From Rhea pennata (taxonomy: Eukaryota; Chordata; Aves; Rheiformes; Rheidae), in NCBI RefSeq assembly GCF_028389875.1, contig NC_084702.1:55958053-56022052 (forward strand): 64,000 nt of DNA. The letters run 5' to 3'. Of this stretch, positions 39,553 to 62,319 are shown in pieces. Each line of letters begins with the position of its first letter. The first letter of the stretch is position 1. The translations under genes were made by a program, and so were the position numbers. A model generated the notes under the pieces. The model worked only from the letters and a program-made list of their open reading frames with translations. It ran no database searches and was not told the origin of the DNA.

Positions 39553-40740
39553 CATCTTAACTGCATTATGGCCATGTTAACAAAAGCTAATATGTATACA
39601 AGAGAAAATCTAATTCATGTTTTTAGAAGTTTAAGGAAGCTTTTGAATTGTAGGTCAAACATTTTGTTTATTATTTTCTTCGTGTATTTCACCACAGGCC
39701 TCTTTCAGCAACCAGGGCAATGCGTACACTGCGCAAGCTGTGGCGGTCACCTGGGGTGTGGTTTCTTCTGCAGGAACAGACATCTCCTGGGTGAATTTTA
39801 CTGTGCCCTTTAGGGCTGTACTCCCGACTCGCTCAGATATATCAGTGTTTAAACAAAGCCTATTGCTGTGGTGGTAGAGCACATTTTTGCAATTTCTCCT
39901 TTGGAGGTCTTCAGCTTGTGTCAGTATTTATGTTCTTTATTTATGGGAGATAGGGGACAACAGCACTGTTGTGGAGATACTGATAGTGGAAAGACACACG
40001 TTATACTGTTTACTTTCCGTGTGGCATGAAGGGCTGTTACAAAAATGACACAGTGTTCAAAAATGACAAGGGTTGTACAGAAATGACATAGGAAAAACCA
40101 AGATAGCTCTGAATTTGCAAGGTGCAAGAAGCAGCGTCCGACTGCTTCTCAAAACGGAGGCTGATCCCTCCAGACACACGGTGGCAAAACCTGCAGCGTC
40201 CTGATGAGAAACCAAGGGGCGGGGGCTCTGCTTTCTACAACCGTATCGTCTCAAGTCCTGTTTCACGCTCTGCTATCCTACACGCTTATCACAGCTATTC
40301 GAAAACAAGCCCCCGACATCCTCCTGCAATAAATTCCCTATATCTTCACATAGATCAGTGCTGAGCGAAAACCTACCGAGGCGCAAGCTCAGACGGGTCG
40401 CAGAAATCACAGTTGCCTGCATCACCGTGGCAGGGGCAACCCAGCAGCACCTGCGGAAAATTTCATACAAGAGTTACTTGTGGCTTTCACTGAAAAAGAA
40501 ACCAAAACTGAGACTTTCTGCTTCTAGCTATAACCAAAGGAGTGACTATAAATTATGAAAATTCCTCCCCCCACCAAAAAAAATCAGCAATCATTTTACG
40601 TTTTAAAATACATGATTAATAGAAAATGGTCAGTTACATGCAGCACATCATTATAGATTATTTAAATTGAAAATGTCAGTATGCACCATAAAACTGCACA
40701 TTTTCCCTCACGCTGTGCTGATTTTGTACAGATGATTTTG
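39552..40740. other. MED18 upstream region, no gene recognised
   Basis: GC content rises from about 39.7 kb. Short open frames at 39655-39882 (minus), 39412-39813 (plus) and 40122-40470 (both strands) have no recognisable protein. It may contain distal promoter sequence of MED18. Confidence 0.45.
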
Positions 40741-40743
40741 ATT

Positions 40744-40839
40744 AAGAAAAGAAGAGGGGGAAAAAGGAAAAAAAATGAAAAAAAAGAAAAGAGGAGAAAA
40801 AAAGAAGAAGAGGGAGCAAAAGAAAAAGAGGGGAGAAGA
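40744..40839 (+). repeat. Homopurine (A/G) tract upstream of MED18
   Basis: About 96 bp of nearly pure A/G on the plus strand, broken only by T at 40776 and C at 40817, directly before the CpG island. Such tracts can form triplex DNA and exclude nucleosomes. The Lys/Glu/Arg-rich frames across it are artefacts. Confidence 0.85.
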
Positions 40840-41080
40840 CGACGACCGGCGGGCTCGCCTCGGCTGCCCGGCGCGGCCGCGCCGCCCGCGCCTCCCCTCA
40901 GCGCGTCCCGCCGCGCGGGCCGAGGGCGTCGCGGCGCCGCCGGGCCGCGAGGGGGCGCTGCCGCGGCTGGGGGCGGCGGGGGGCGGCTCCGCCCCGCCGC
41001 GCCGTCACGTCACGTCACGTCGCGCCGCGCAGGGCCGGGCCGGGCGAGTCGCGGGCGGGTCGGGTCCGGTCTGCGCGGCA
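40840..41080 (+). promoter_or_regulatory. MED18: MED18 CpG-island promoter
   Basis: Extremely GC- and CpG-rich, TATA-less, with a GC box (CTCCGCCCC) near 40990 and a tandem CGTCA array at 41003-41022, about 60-80 bp before the start codon. The island continues through exon 2 to about 41850. Confidence 0.75.
41003..41022 (+). promoter_or_regulatory. Three overlapping CRE/UPRE-like motifs
   Basis: CGTCACGTCACGTCACGTCG reads on the minus strand as overlapping TGACGTGA units with a 5-bp step. TGACGTGA is one base from the palindromic CRE (TGACGTCA) and fits the UPRE core TGACGTG(G/A) bound by XBP1/ATF6; CREB/ATF factors are the simplest candidates. Confidence 0.6.
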
Positions 41081-41082
41081 GC

Positions 41083-41897
41083 ATGGAGGCGCCGCCCGTC
41101 ACCATGATGCCCGTCACGGGCGGCACCATCAACATGATGGAGTACCTGCTGCAAGGTGGGCGCGGCGCGGGGCCGCGGCGGGGCGGGCGGGAGGCGGGGG
41201 TCCGTGTCCCGCGTGGGGGGGGGGGGGGCGGGGCGCGGCGGGGCGGGCGGGAGGGGGGGTCCGTGTCCCGCGTGGGAGGGGGGGGGGGCGGGGCGCGGCG
41301 GGAGGCCCCGCTCACGGCGAGGGGCCGCCCCTGTGCCCCGCAGGCAGCGTTTTGGACCAGAGCCTGGAGAGCCTGCTGCACCGGCTGCGCGGGCTGTGCG
41401 ACAACATGGAGCCCGAGAGCTTCGTGGACCACGAGCTGGTGTTCCTGCTGAAGGGGCAGCAGGCGAGCCCGTTCGTGCTGCGCGCGCGGCGCGCGCTGGG
41501 CCGCGCCGGCGCGCCCTGGCACCTGCGCTACCTCGGCCAGCCCGAGATCGGCGACAAGAGCCGGCACGCGCTGGTGCGCAACTGCGTCGACATCGCGACC
41601 TCGGACAACCTGACGGACTTCCTGGTGGAGATGGGCTTCCGCATGGACCACGAGTTCGTGGCCAAGGGGCACGTGTTCCGCAAGGGCATCATGAAGATCG
41701 TCGTGTACAAGATCTTCCGCATCCTAATGCCGGGCAACACGGAGAGCATCGAGCCGCTGTCTCTCTCCTACCTCGTCGAGCTCAACGTGGTGGCGCCAGC
41801 GGGACAGGACGTCGTTTCCGACGACATGAGGAACTTTGCTGAGCAGCTAAAGCCGTTAGTTCACCTGGAAAAAATTGACCCGAAAAGGTTAATGTGA
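41083..41897 (+). CDS. MED18: Mediator subunit 18, complete, two coding exons
   Basis: MED18 is a head-module subunit of Mediator, which bridges activators and RNA polymerase II in the nucleus; it pairs with MED20 in a beta-barrel fold and contacts MED8. Exons 41083-41155 and 41344-41897 join (phase 1, donor CAAG|GTGGGC, acceptor GCCCCGCAG|) into 208 residues, the human length. Signatures: MEAPPVTMMPVTGGTINMME at the start, HALVRNCVDIATSDNLTDFL, EMGFRMDHEFVAKGH, SLSYLVELNVVAPAGQDVVS and the C-terminus VHLEKIDPKRLM. No stop or frameshift, and a 188-bp intron, argue against a processed pseudogene. Codons are extremely GC-rich up to about 41800 and then become ordinary. A 220-codon minus-strand frame across it is a shadow. 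Confidence 0.97.
41156..41343 (+). repeat. MED18: MED18 intron 1 with 59-bp G-rich tandem repeat
   Basis: TCCGTGTCCCGCGTGGG recurs at 41201 and 41260 (period 59 bp), separated by G-run arrays GGGGCGCGGCGGGGCGGGCG; a partial third unit precedes. The intron is almost purely G-rich on the coding strand and would satisfy quadruplex patterns several times. Confidence 0.85.
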
Positions 41898-42080
41898 CCG
41901 AAAGGCTGGACAGTTACAGCAGCGGTGGTGCTAATGTTTCCAGAGGCTCCTCCTTCAAAACGCCTTCCTAGGGCAAATCAGAACTGGTGGAGGGGAATAA
42001 AGGATTACACACTGATGTTTCATCACTTGCAGTTGCTCTTTTTTTTTCATTTGTAGATATGAATAAAAGCTGACACTTAA
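41898..42080 (+). terminator. MED18: MED18 3' UTR and polyadenylation signals
   Basis: AATAAA at 41996-42001, about 100 bases after the stop, followed by a GT/T-rich stretch; a second AATAAA at 42062-42067. Either gives a very short 3' UTR. Confidence 0.65.
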
Positions 42081-42234
42081 AAATTAAGAGTAATTCCATT
42101 CAGAATCCCAGAAAACACTAATATCAGTAGTTTTCTTATTAGTGAAAAATCAGTTAGAAAAGATATGGCCTAACACTCTGAAACATCAAACTTACTGGAA
42201 TTCATGCTTCTCTGTATCTATATCTCAGTGCTGC

Positions 42235-42268
<34 letters not shown>

Positions 42269-45200
42269 ATACCATTCTCACATACTACCTAGCAATTCTT
42301 TTTCTTCCAAATAATATCCCTTAATGCAAGAGGATACAAAGCGCTGTTTAACATAAAACCAGGAACTGTACACAGTATAAGAGGATAAGTATATACCTAT
42401 TTACAGTAAATAATAATACAGATAGCACCTAGAACAGAAGATACTTTATAGTGAAACTGTTTCTGACAACAGCCAAAATTAAAATTACAAGCACAAGAGG
42501 TATTCAAATTCTCCTTTTATCTAGTATGACCCTCTCAGCTAATAAGATAGTAAATTACAGATTTTTTTTTATTAGAACCCTCACAGCTGATGGTAATAGA
42601 TTAAACTGAAACATTTTAAATGTGTGTTAGTTAAAAACAATTAAAGAGTATCATACAGCTGTGAAGCTACTACAGTAATCATTTTGTTTAGCATCTTGAT
42701 AGTACGATAGTTGCTTACCCTGTACTTCAGTGATACTTGAAATTTGAGTTTTCAAATAATAGTTCAAAGAGGAAAGGTTTGGAAAACCAGCAAAGGTAAT
42801 GAAAGCATATTTAAATTTCTCATTCTTTTACAGAAACTTAGAAGGCAACCATTCCAGTTTTTGTTAATAAAACACAGCAGCCTCTGTTAGTGACACTGTC
42901 GTCTTTTAATATACTACTCAGCATATAACAGCTAAGGGTGATGACCAAATGCATTCCTATGTGAAACTTCAGGAAGAAATTTCAAGTTAACTGTATTTTC
43001 AACACTGGTATTTGGGCAGGTTAAACCATATTAACTGGATTAGTGCTCAATGAGTGCATGCATCTCAAATGGTCCTGTGATGCATGCTTTAAGCCAGGAG
43101 GGAAAGGAACAACTGAATATTCTAACACAGGTTTGCTAAGCCAACTGGCTAAAGAATGCCATTATATTGATGCATACCAATGGTTTTCAACCAGGACATA
43201 AATGATGACACAGCCTGTGTGATTTTGCTCATTATCTAGGCTTGAAATGTTTTGAGGGTGAGAACACCTCTACAATTATTTTGTCCATACTGAAGCATAA
43301 CTTACCCTTGTTAGATTGCATGTTATCCTGGGGTTTTGGATCTGTGTCTTTAGCATAATTCTATACAACTCCTGTCATTACATGACATAGTTTTACTGGC
43401 TGTGGGAGGAAGCTGAACTTGCTGGGTTGCTCCATGATTCAGCTTGCACTCCACCTGGTGGTGTTCCTCAGGGTTGTGTCCCATCCTGCCTGTGTAATAC
43501 TGGCTGGAAATATCCCTTGCCACAGGCTTTGAAGATGCACAACCTGTCTCTTGTGACATGAAATTTTAGAAAGCAATTCAGTGAATCAGAAAAGTTCGGC
43601 ATCATATGCTAGCTTTTTAAAGGGTGCTTTCCTTTAGATATGCACTCAAATACATAGAAAACAACAAATAGGTCTTTCCCATTGCATCTGAAAATAACTT
43701 GGAAAAAAACTTGGAAGATAATTAGCACATGTAGGGACAAAACAAACATAAAAGACTTGGTGAAGTGACTATAGAAGACTATATGTGCTCATGCCATTGA
43801 CTATCAGCAATGATGGCTTTAGTCTAAAGGCTCAGAAAAGCAAGAACAAAGGAGTCAACTTATCTCCAGGAGGCTCAACTGAGGCATTAAAAACATGCTG
43901 TGGGGTAAAAGAAACTTCAGACTTCAGTGTACACTTCTGATTTTCCCTGTTCCTGCGTTTTTTCCTCTCTAAAAATGTAAGGAGATGGTGCTCAAAAACA
44001 AACTATGCACGTTTAAGCACTCTGCTTTTTTCTAAGGGGAGAAAAAGGCTGGTTACTCTAATGGTGGTAGAGAGAAAAATCCCACAAAGAACTCTGGACA
44101 GACCAGCTCAGGCAAAGACTACTGAATGGAAAGGTCCCTCTAATAAAAGTTTAGGCTTTAGATGACAGACTAACTGTTGCTTGGTCTAACTTCTCTCTCA
44201 AAAAAGTTTATTTTAAGGAGGCTTAGTTTAAAAACATTAAAACCCATTTAATAATAAAAATTGCTGCAATCCACATTACTAAGCTGTCTGTTCTAGCTGC
44301 AGTCTACACGTACAAGAGGCAGATGCGTACAGAGAAATAACATTGTGTCAATGGTTACAGCTGGAGAAAAATGAACATTTCCAGACACACAAAACTCCCA
44401 AGTACATGCTTTCTGTTCTTTACCTAATGATACATACTTTTCTTCTCCTACAAAACTTCTCTAGCCAAAGACTGAAGCTAACAACAATACTATAACACTG
44501 GTAAATTGCATGGCATAACCTTAACCTATTGCTAACTCATTATCTAGAGCCAAATTATCTTTAGTTATACACGACTACAGAAGAACCCAGCCTCTCCTAA
44601 CAATTGTGTATTTTTCTTGGTCTCGTAAGTTATGCTTACAATTAATTGCAACTGTGTTCCCTTTTATTTTTTTTTTTTTTTTGCACCAGCTAAAACAATT
44701 GCGTTTTGCAAAGGCATAATCAGGTAAGGGCTCTGCATTTATTGCATTGCATTACCTAAGGCCTGATACCGTCAAGCTCTTAAAAGTTTTTTGATAAATT
44801 TTCTTTTCGTCCAGGTGTGCCTTCTGTTTCAAACTTTCTCCAGTGGTACCTTCTTGTAATGTTTCTACAGCTTTGTTGATTACTATATAAAGAGCAGAAA
44901 TCCTGGCACAATAAATAAAGGCACAATCATTACTGATCCATGAAGTACCAGCTATTCCCGCTATCAAGAAAGTTTGCGCTACTGAAGCTCATCTGAACCT
45001 CAGTGGTCTACTAAAAGCACAGCTCTTAACTCTCCATACTTTAGAAAGAACACAAAGTTTATCCTCTGGCAAACACTTTCACAGTTCTGGATCTCCATTC
45101 TTCCCAAAGAAACATTCTTAGTGTTGTTTCTGTACAGGAGAAGACAAAGGCTTAAATATAATTTTATTTTTGTGATAGCTTGGCTCATTGGTGGTGCTGT

Positions 45201-47470
45201 TATTCTCTTCACCTTTTATGCTGATAAAATCTTTAGTCAATACAGAGGAAATAATCTTCGAGATATTTCACATTATTATTATTATTATTCCGGCTCAGAT
45301 TTAAAGCCAAATAAAATATTCAACTTTTCTAAAGAGAGATTCTGTTTCTCAGAATACGCCTTTTCACCGTAATGACATTTAAATAAATAAAATAAATACT
45401 TAGATAAACACAGATTTGATACCTTCTCACAACTAGGCATGTTAAGACAAGCCCTTTCTTAACTTGCATCCTTCCCTGGGGATCCACAACTAATTAATGT
45501 CAAAGATTAGACTCGGAGTGATATTTAGCCCGACCTGATTTAGTAGTTAAGTTTTCCTGAATGAACAGTTAATTATGTTCAAACAGTAATTTAAATAGCA
45601 GCCTTTTCACCCTCAAGTCAAATCACATTCCTCTTTATTTGCTGCAATCTGACTGCATACCTTCATCATCATCATCATCTTCAAATCTTCTTGGAATATG
45701 AGAACAACCATAAGGATAGCAACATGAGTATAACCAAGCAGCTCATGCTTCAATTAGTCCTGTTGATCATCTGCAGTTGTATAAACTGTACAGAGTTGGG
45801 TAAACAGACATAATGCAGTCTCTCCTGATCCCAAAGAGATGCTACCTACAACACCTACTGGATCAGATTCTGGGATCTTGCTCCTGCTGACTAGGCTAAA
45901 GCAGCCCGAGCAGACACTTAAGCATGAGCAGCTATGATCTGTGCTTATGAATTTTGAGTCTTCTGATGACAGGTGGATAGCTGGAGACTTTAAAGACCTG
46001 ATGTAGCTGTTCCATCTGAGCCACCTGAAGCTTATTAGCACACCAGCATAATACACAGTTTTAAGCTAGCAAAATAACATTAAAATGTTATTTGATACAC
46101 AGAAGTCTCCATTCCCTTTACAGAAACAAATACATGCACCAAAGTCTTAACTGAATTTTAGAAGGCAATGCTTACAACCTAATCCAAAAAAAACTGTTTA
46201 CTACTTATCAGTTGATTTTGGGAGATGTTGCCATACAGTGCAGTTTCAATATAAAACACCTTTTAACATGCTTCTGATAAGCTAATACAAAATGAGCTTT
46301 TCTACACAGAGACAGCTAATGCTGCATTCAGGTTTTCATTTCAGTAACCTCAATAATACAAGCAAGCTGCTTTCCTGTTAAGTTTTACATGCATTATAGG
46401 ATTAAATGTATAATCCTATACATTTATATAGGATGTACACGATCTGCAAGTTGGTTACAAGGTAAAATGTTCTAAATAGAAGTTTATCCAAAGCACTATG
46501 TGTTAAAAATAACTACAAACCAGGATTTTTCTTCATAATATTTTTAATACTTTTCACTTTTAAATATTGGTTTTAAATTTGTGATTGTAACATGGAAAAG
46601 CCAACTTCTTTAAATTTTTAAAACTTATCATTAGGATCATAAAGCTATTATAGAATGAACAGTTACACTCTACACACTCAGGGTACTCAAAAATATGATT
46701 CATGTTTTGAGTCTGTAGATGAACAGTGGCAATTCAAATAGAGCGTTATCTGTACAACTTGACAAAAATACAGGTGGACAATCTGATTAAAGAGAATCAG
46801 CACAACTTCAGATAAACCAGCTCAGCCCAATTAATTAAAAAGGTACTTCCCCCCCCCCCCAAAGTGCATGACATCTTTTCTACAGAAAATTTGTAAAAAT
46901 AAGATATTCAGGTCTTCAGGCTGGAGAATGACTGTCTCTCATCCTTATTGCCAATACAAGTTCTATAAAGTAATTTCTTTTGGATCTAGTTTGGCAACAT
47001 ATCCAAATTCTCCAGAACAGAGGCAGATATTCAGAAAACTGATAGCTGCATTCTCAGCTCTTCACATTGGTTCAATCTATAAAATATCCATTCTGATTTG
47101 GTTTTCTTCCCAGAAGAAGCCCCTTTGTTGTACAAATGTAATAGTTCCAGCAACTGAAGAAGAGAACTCAAAGTGCACATATGTGGGCCAGTGACTGGAG
47201 AAACCAGTGGCCTCAAGAGACAGGGGGAAAAAAAATATCTTACAAAACCATAAAAAGATCACTTCCAGAAGAAAGTACATAACTGCTACTCACATATGGA
47301 CAGTCTGAAAGGTCTAAAGATCGTTTTATAGGTACTGATTGACCTCTTCAGTGTCTAAGTATTGCAACTCCTTCCATATTCAGTCAGAAGCCTCTTACAG
47401 TTCTGATTGGGCAGGGCTAGCTGTCATGAAGTACCAGTGCCTTCATCCAGAAGCAGAATAGTATCTGTAG
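42081..47470. other. Intergenic MED18-CERT1
   Basis: AT-rich, mostly featureless apart from a T run at about 42238-42260 and a C run near 46850. Two open stretches at 44752-44990 (minus) and 45121-45372 (plus) have protein-like composition but no recognised family. No repeat family recognised. Confidence 0.5.
45121..45372 (+). other. Unrecognised ORF with signal-anchor-like N-terminus
   Basis: The frame opens after TTTCTGTACAG, an acceptor-like site, with RRRQRLK, then a hydrophobic stretch NFIFVIAWLIGGAVILFTFY, then a polar tail ending at TAA (45370-45372). Positive residues before a single hydrophobic segment resemble a type II membrane anchor. There is no clear promoter, 5' exon or parent gene, so it may be chance or a decayed exon. 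Confidence 0.2.
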
Positions 47471-47476
47471 TGTAAT

Positions 47477-50434
47477 TTTATTTACAGAATAAATCACAAA
47501 AGTACATCACATTTAGTGCAAATGCAACTAATGATATAAGATTTATATACTGCTTTGTAAACTTTCCATACCTTTGTAAAATAAAGCTATCCAATTAAAT
47601 TAAGAAACAGTTACTCGCCTGTGTTCAACAATTACCAGAAATAGCAAATAAGGAGTTAAACTTTTTCTATTTTGGACAGTTTTTCTCCTCCTTTCTTTTT
47701 TTTCTTTTTTTTTCTTTTTTCTTTTTTTCCTTTTTTTAAATTCCCATCAGTGGCTATGGTGAATGAACCATCATTTGGTTGATTGTAAAAAGATGAAGTA
47801 CATTTGAGGTAATAATTTTTTTTTTAAACATTACTATATAAAATGCTCACTGGTGATATAGTAAACATGTACAAATTTTCATCTTATTTGCCTTACTAGC
47901 ATTACCATATAGGCACTTTTCTACATAGTCAAATCAACAGAATAATTCTGTAATAAGGCATATTCCATGCACACCATTAGAGAAAGGCAAATAAAAAAGG
48001 AAAAGTTATGGAGCATGAAATCTGCGTGCATGTATAATGTGTTATGTATGCTTTCATCTCTACAGGGAAGATGAACAGGTAAAAGTTTTTTTCAACATTG
48101 TGCAGATGACACTTAATCATTTGCCAAATCTTCATTAAACAACTACCTTCTATTTACTTTCAGGCACCTACTATAATATATCAAATAAGACTTTCAGCTT
48201 TCTTTTGAAAAAAATATATCTGAATCTTTTGCTTTGAGATACCCAGGTTAGTGAAACACCTGGCAGCCTCTGAATAGTCTCCAACTATAGGACATGAATA
48301 AAAAGATCTCAAAAGGGAGTACTGGTCTGCCACAGTTCTCTCCTAATGAGCATCTCCAGAATCAAAGGCAGGTAAAATATCTGACTTTTAAATTCTCACA
48401 GCAACGAAGGGGAACTTTCCATAAGAACCATGTATCCTCATAGCTCTACTGGATTTTTGATCAAGAGGTAAGTATTAAAGTGACTCACATTTTCTACACG
48501 AACCTCATAGCATGGCTTTAAGATGAGGGGGAGAAAAACATGCAGGATCAGAAAATAATGTACTCATCCTCATTTCCAGACTGGGAATGTTGTCTTATGT
48601 AGTCCAAATTGCTTCAATAAATATTATAGTGTACCTTCTCACAGCTTCAGGAAAGCCCTGGATTTCATGGAAGAAAGCAGTCCACATGTAGCATGGACAG
48701 ATGACTTCTAGCTTTCAGCTTCTAGCTTTCATGCCCTCTTATACAGAATCTACCTAGAAATTTCTGGATCATGTTTAATAACAAATTCTGTAGCACATAT
48801 TACATAACTAAAAAATACAATAGAAATATAAAGATATCTGGAAAAAATAAAGCTTTTCACACTCTTACTCCTTCAGACCCAAAGATCTTCATAAGAGTAA
48901 GACAATAGAAAAGGCAAAGTCATAAGGATATTGACAGCCCTCAGTTATTAACTGACATTTTACATAACAAGATGATTCATTATAGAAACCAGCAGCAATG
49001 AACTATGATTATACAAAGCAAAACAAAACCTGCCAGTAAGTCATCTAGGCTTTACTGAACTCCTCCCTGCCAAATACCACAGGTTTTTGTGCATATAAAG
49101 CACATACAGTATGCTATATGTGCATTTGTCTTTTGTGCTTTTTAGACATGCACAAAAACTGCTCAAGTATCCTAGGAAGGGTTGACAGTAAAATTCTGCA
49201 AGTTGTTTAAAATTAAAGCAGTAACCCAAGTTGGTGATTCAAAGTTGTACGTTCTTCCTCCTTTGAAACAAGCAAATAAAAATAGAGCCATATACATGTT
49301 ATCAACACATGTATTTATAATTACACACTGATTCAGCAAGAAAAGTTAGCAGGAGAGAGCTAGTGTTAAATATTCAGCCTCATGGTGTTGCAACATCTCT
49401 TCACTTCGGTATACAAAGCCTAGAACTTGGGCTATAGAAAGACTGTAGATCCTTCGTTCCAGCATGGAGTGCTCTATACATGGTTACTTCTCCAACGCGG
49501 AATGCTCACCCAGTCTTGCTCCAGTCACTGTAGAAAGGCAAAGAAAATAAATTCTGAACACAAACAAGAAAACAAAAATTGGTAAGAAATTATGAAAGCC
49601 CTTAAATGATTTAGAAACAATACTACTATTGTATTTGAATTGATGCGTGACAGCTCAGTTTTTAATGGTTCACCTACACCAGTTCTTTAACAAAATACAA
49701 TTAAAAACGTGAATCAGATCTTACGGGATATCTGTTCCAGAAAGAACAAATGACTAAGACTCTTGGAGTCTGACATACTAAATGGAACCTAAAAACAGAG
49801 GTAGCTTTAAGTCATGCACAAAAAAGTGATAAAAAACACATTTTCAGATCATGCTCTAATAATAGAGCTACCAAATACTACTGTGCAGCTGAAATTCTAT
49901 GACTTGACACTACAGTGGTACATAATAAATATATTGTAAGAGTCTACACACTATCACAAAAAACAAAAGCTTATGTCTGACAAATTCAGACAGTCCACCA
50001 GGAGATGGGGAAATGCTTTTCTAATCTCCTGACACATCATGATTTAATTTTTTAATATTAAAGTAATTTTAGATTAGTCCAATGACACAAACCATTAAAA
50101 TATATCCACAGACTTCCTTTTCTTTATCAAGCCCACCAGAAAGACTGAAAATGTGAGACAGTATTTTAAATGCTCTAGTGATTGAACGTCTCTTCTTTTC
50201 TGTCAGAAAGGCTCCACTATTAATCAAAATCCTGAATCAAAAATCAATCTGCTAATACAAAAGAATGATTTGGCCTTCATAATATTTCATCAATGTTTGC
50301 CTACAGAATTGAAAATATGCATTAAATTCATGCTATGGTGGATAAGACATTTCTAGACTGGATTCCTCTATTTGGACTTAATTATTTAGAGCAGTGAAGC
50401 AAGGAAAGAAAAAAAAAAAGCATACCTGCTAATA
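47477..50434 (-). other. CERT1: CERT1 3' UTR (extent inferred)
   Basis: Sequence downstream of the CERT1 stop codon. The first good minus-strand AATAAA that I found is at 47482-47477, giving a UTR near 2.95 kb; shorter forms using ATTAAA are possible. Just beyond it, 47680-47737 within this interval is a 58-bp pure pyrimidine run on the plus strand. Open frames here are not supported. Confidence 0.45.
47680..47737. repeat. 58-bp homopyrimidine tract
   Basis: Uninterrupted C/T on the plus strand (purine on the CERT1 sense strand), mostly T with C spacers, inside the inferred CERT1 3' UTR. Confidence 0.9.

Positions 50435-62319
<11,885 letters not shown>

Noticed and set aside
39366-39813. Cys/Val and Tyr/Ile repeat proteins
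   Set aside because: Translation of the GT/AT microsatellite.
40681-41451. 256-codon plus-strand frame before and across MED18
   Set aside because: Runs from the purine tract (Lys/Glu/Arg) through the CpG island and the MED18 intron in the wrong frame; the real gene uses 41083-41155 and 41344-41897.
41010-41672. 220-codon minus-strand frame
   Set aside because: Antisense shadow of MED18 exon 2, whose GC-rich third codon positions remove stops on the other strand.
41083-41897. MED18 as a processed pseudogene
   Set aside because: It has an intron with proper splice sites, an uninterrupted frame of full length, its own CpG-island promoter and polyadenylation signals.
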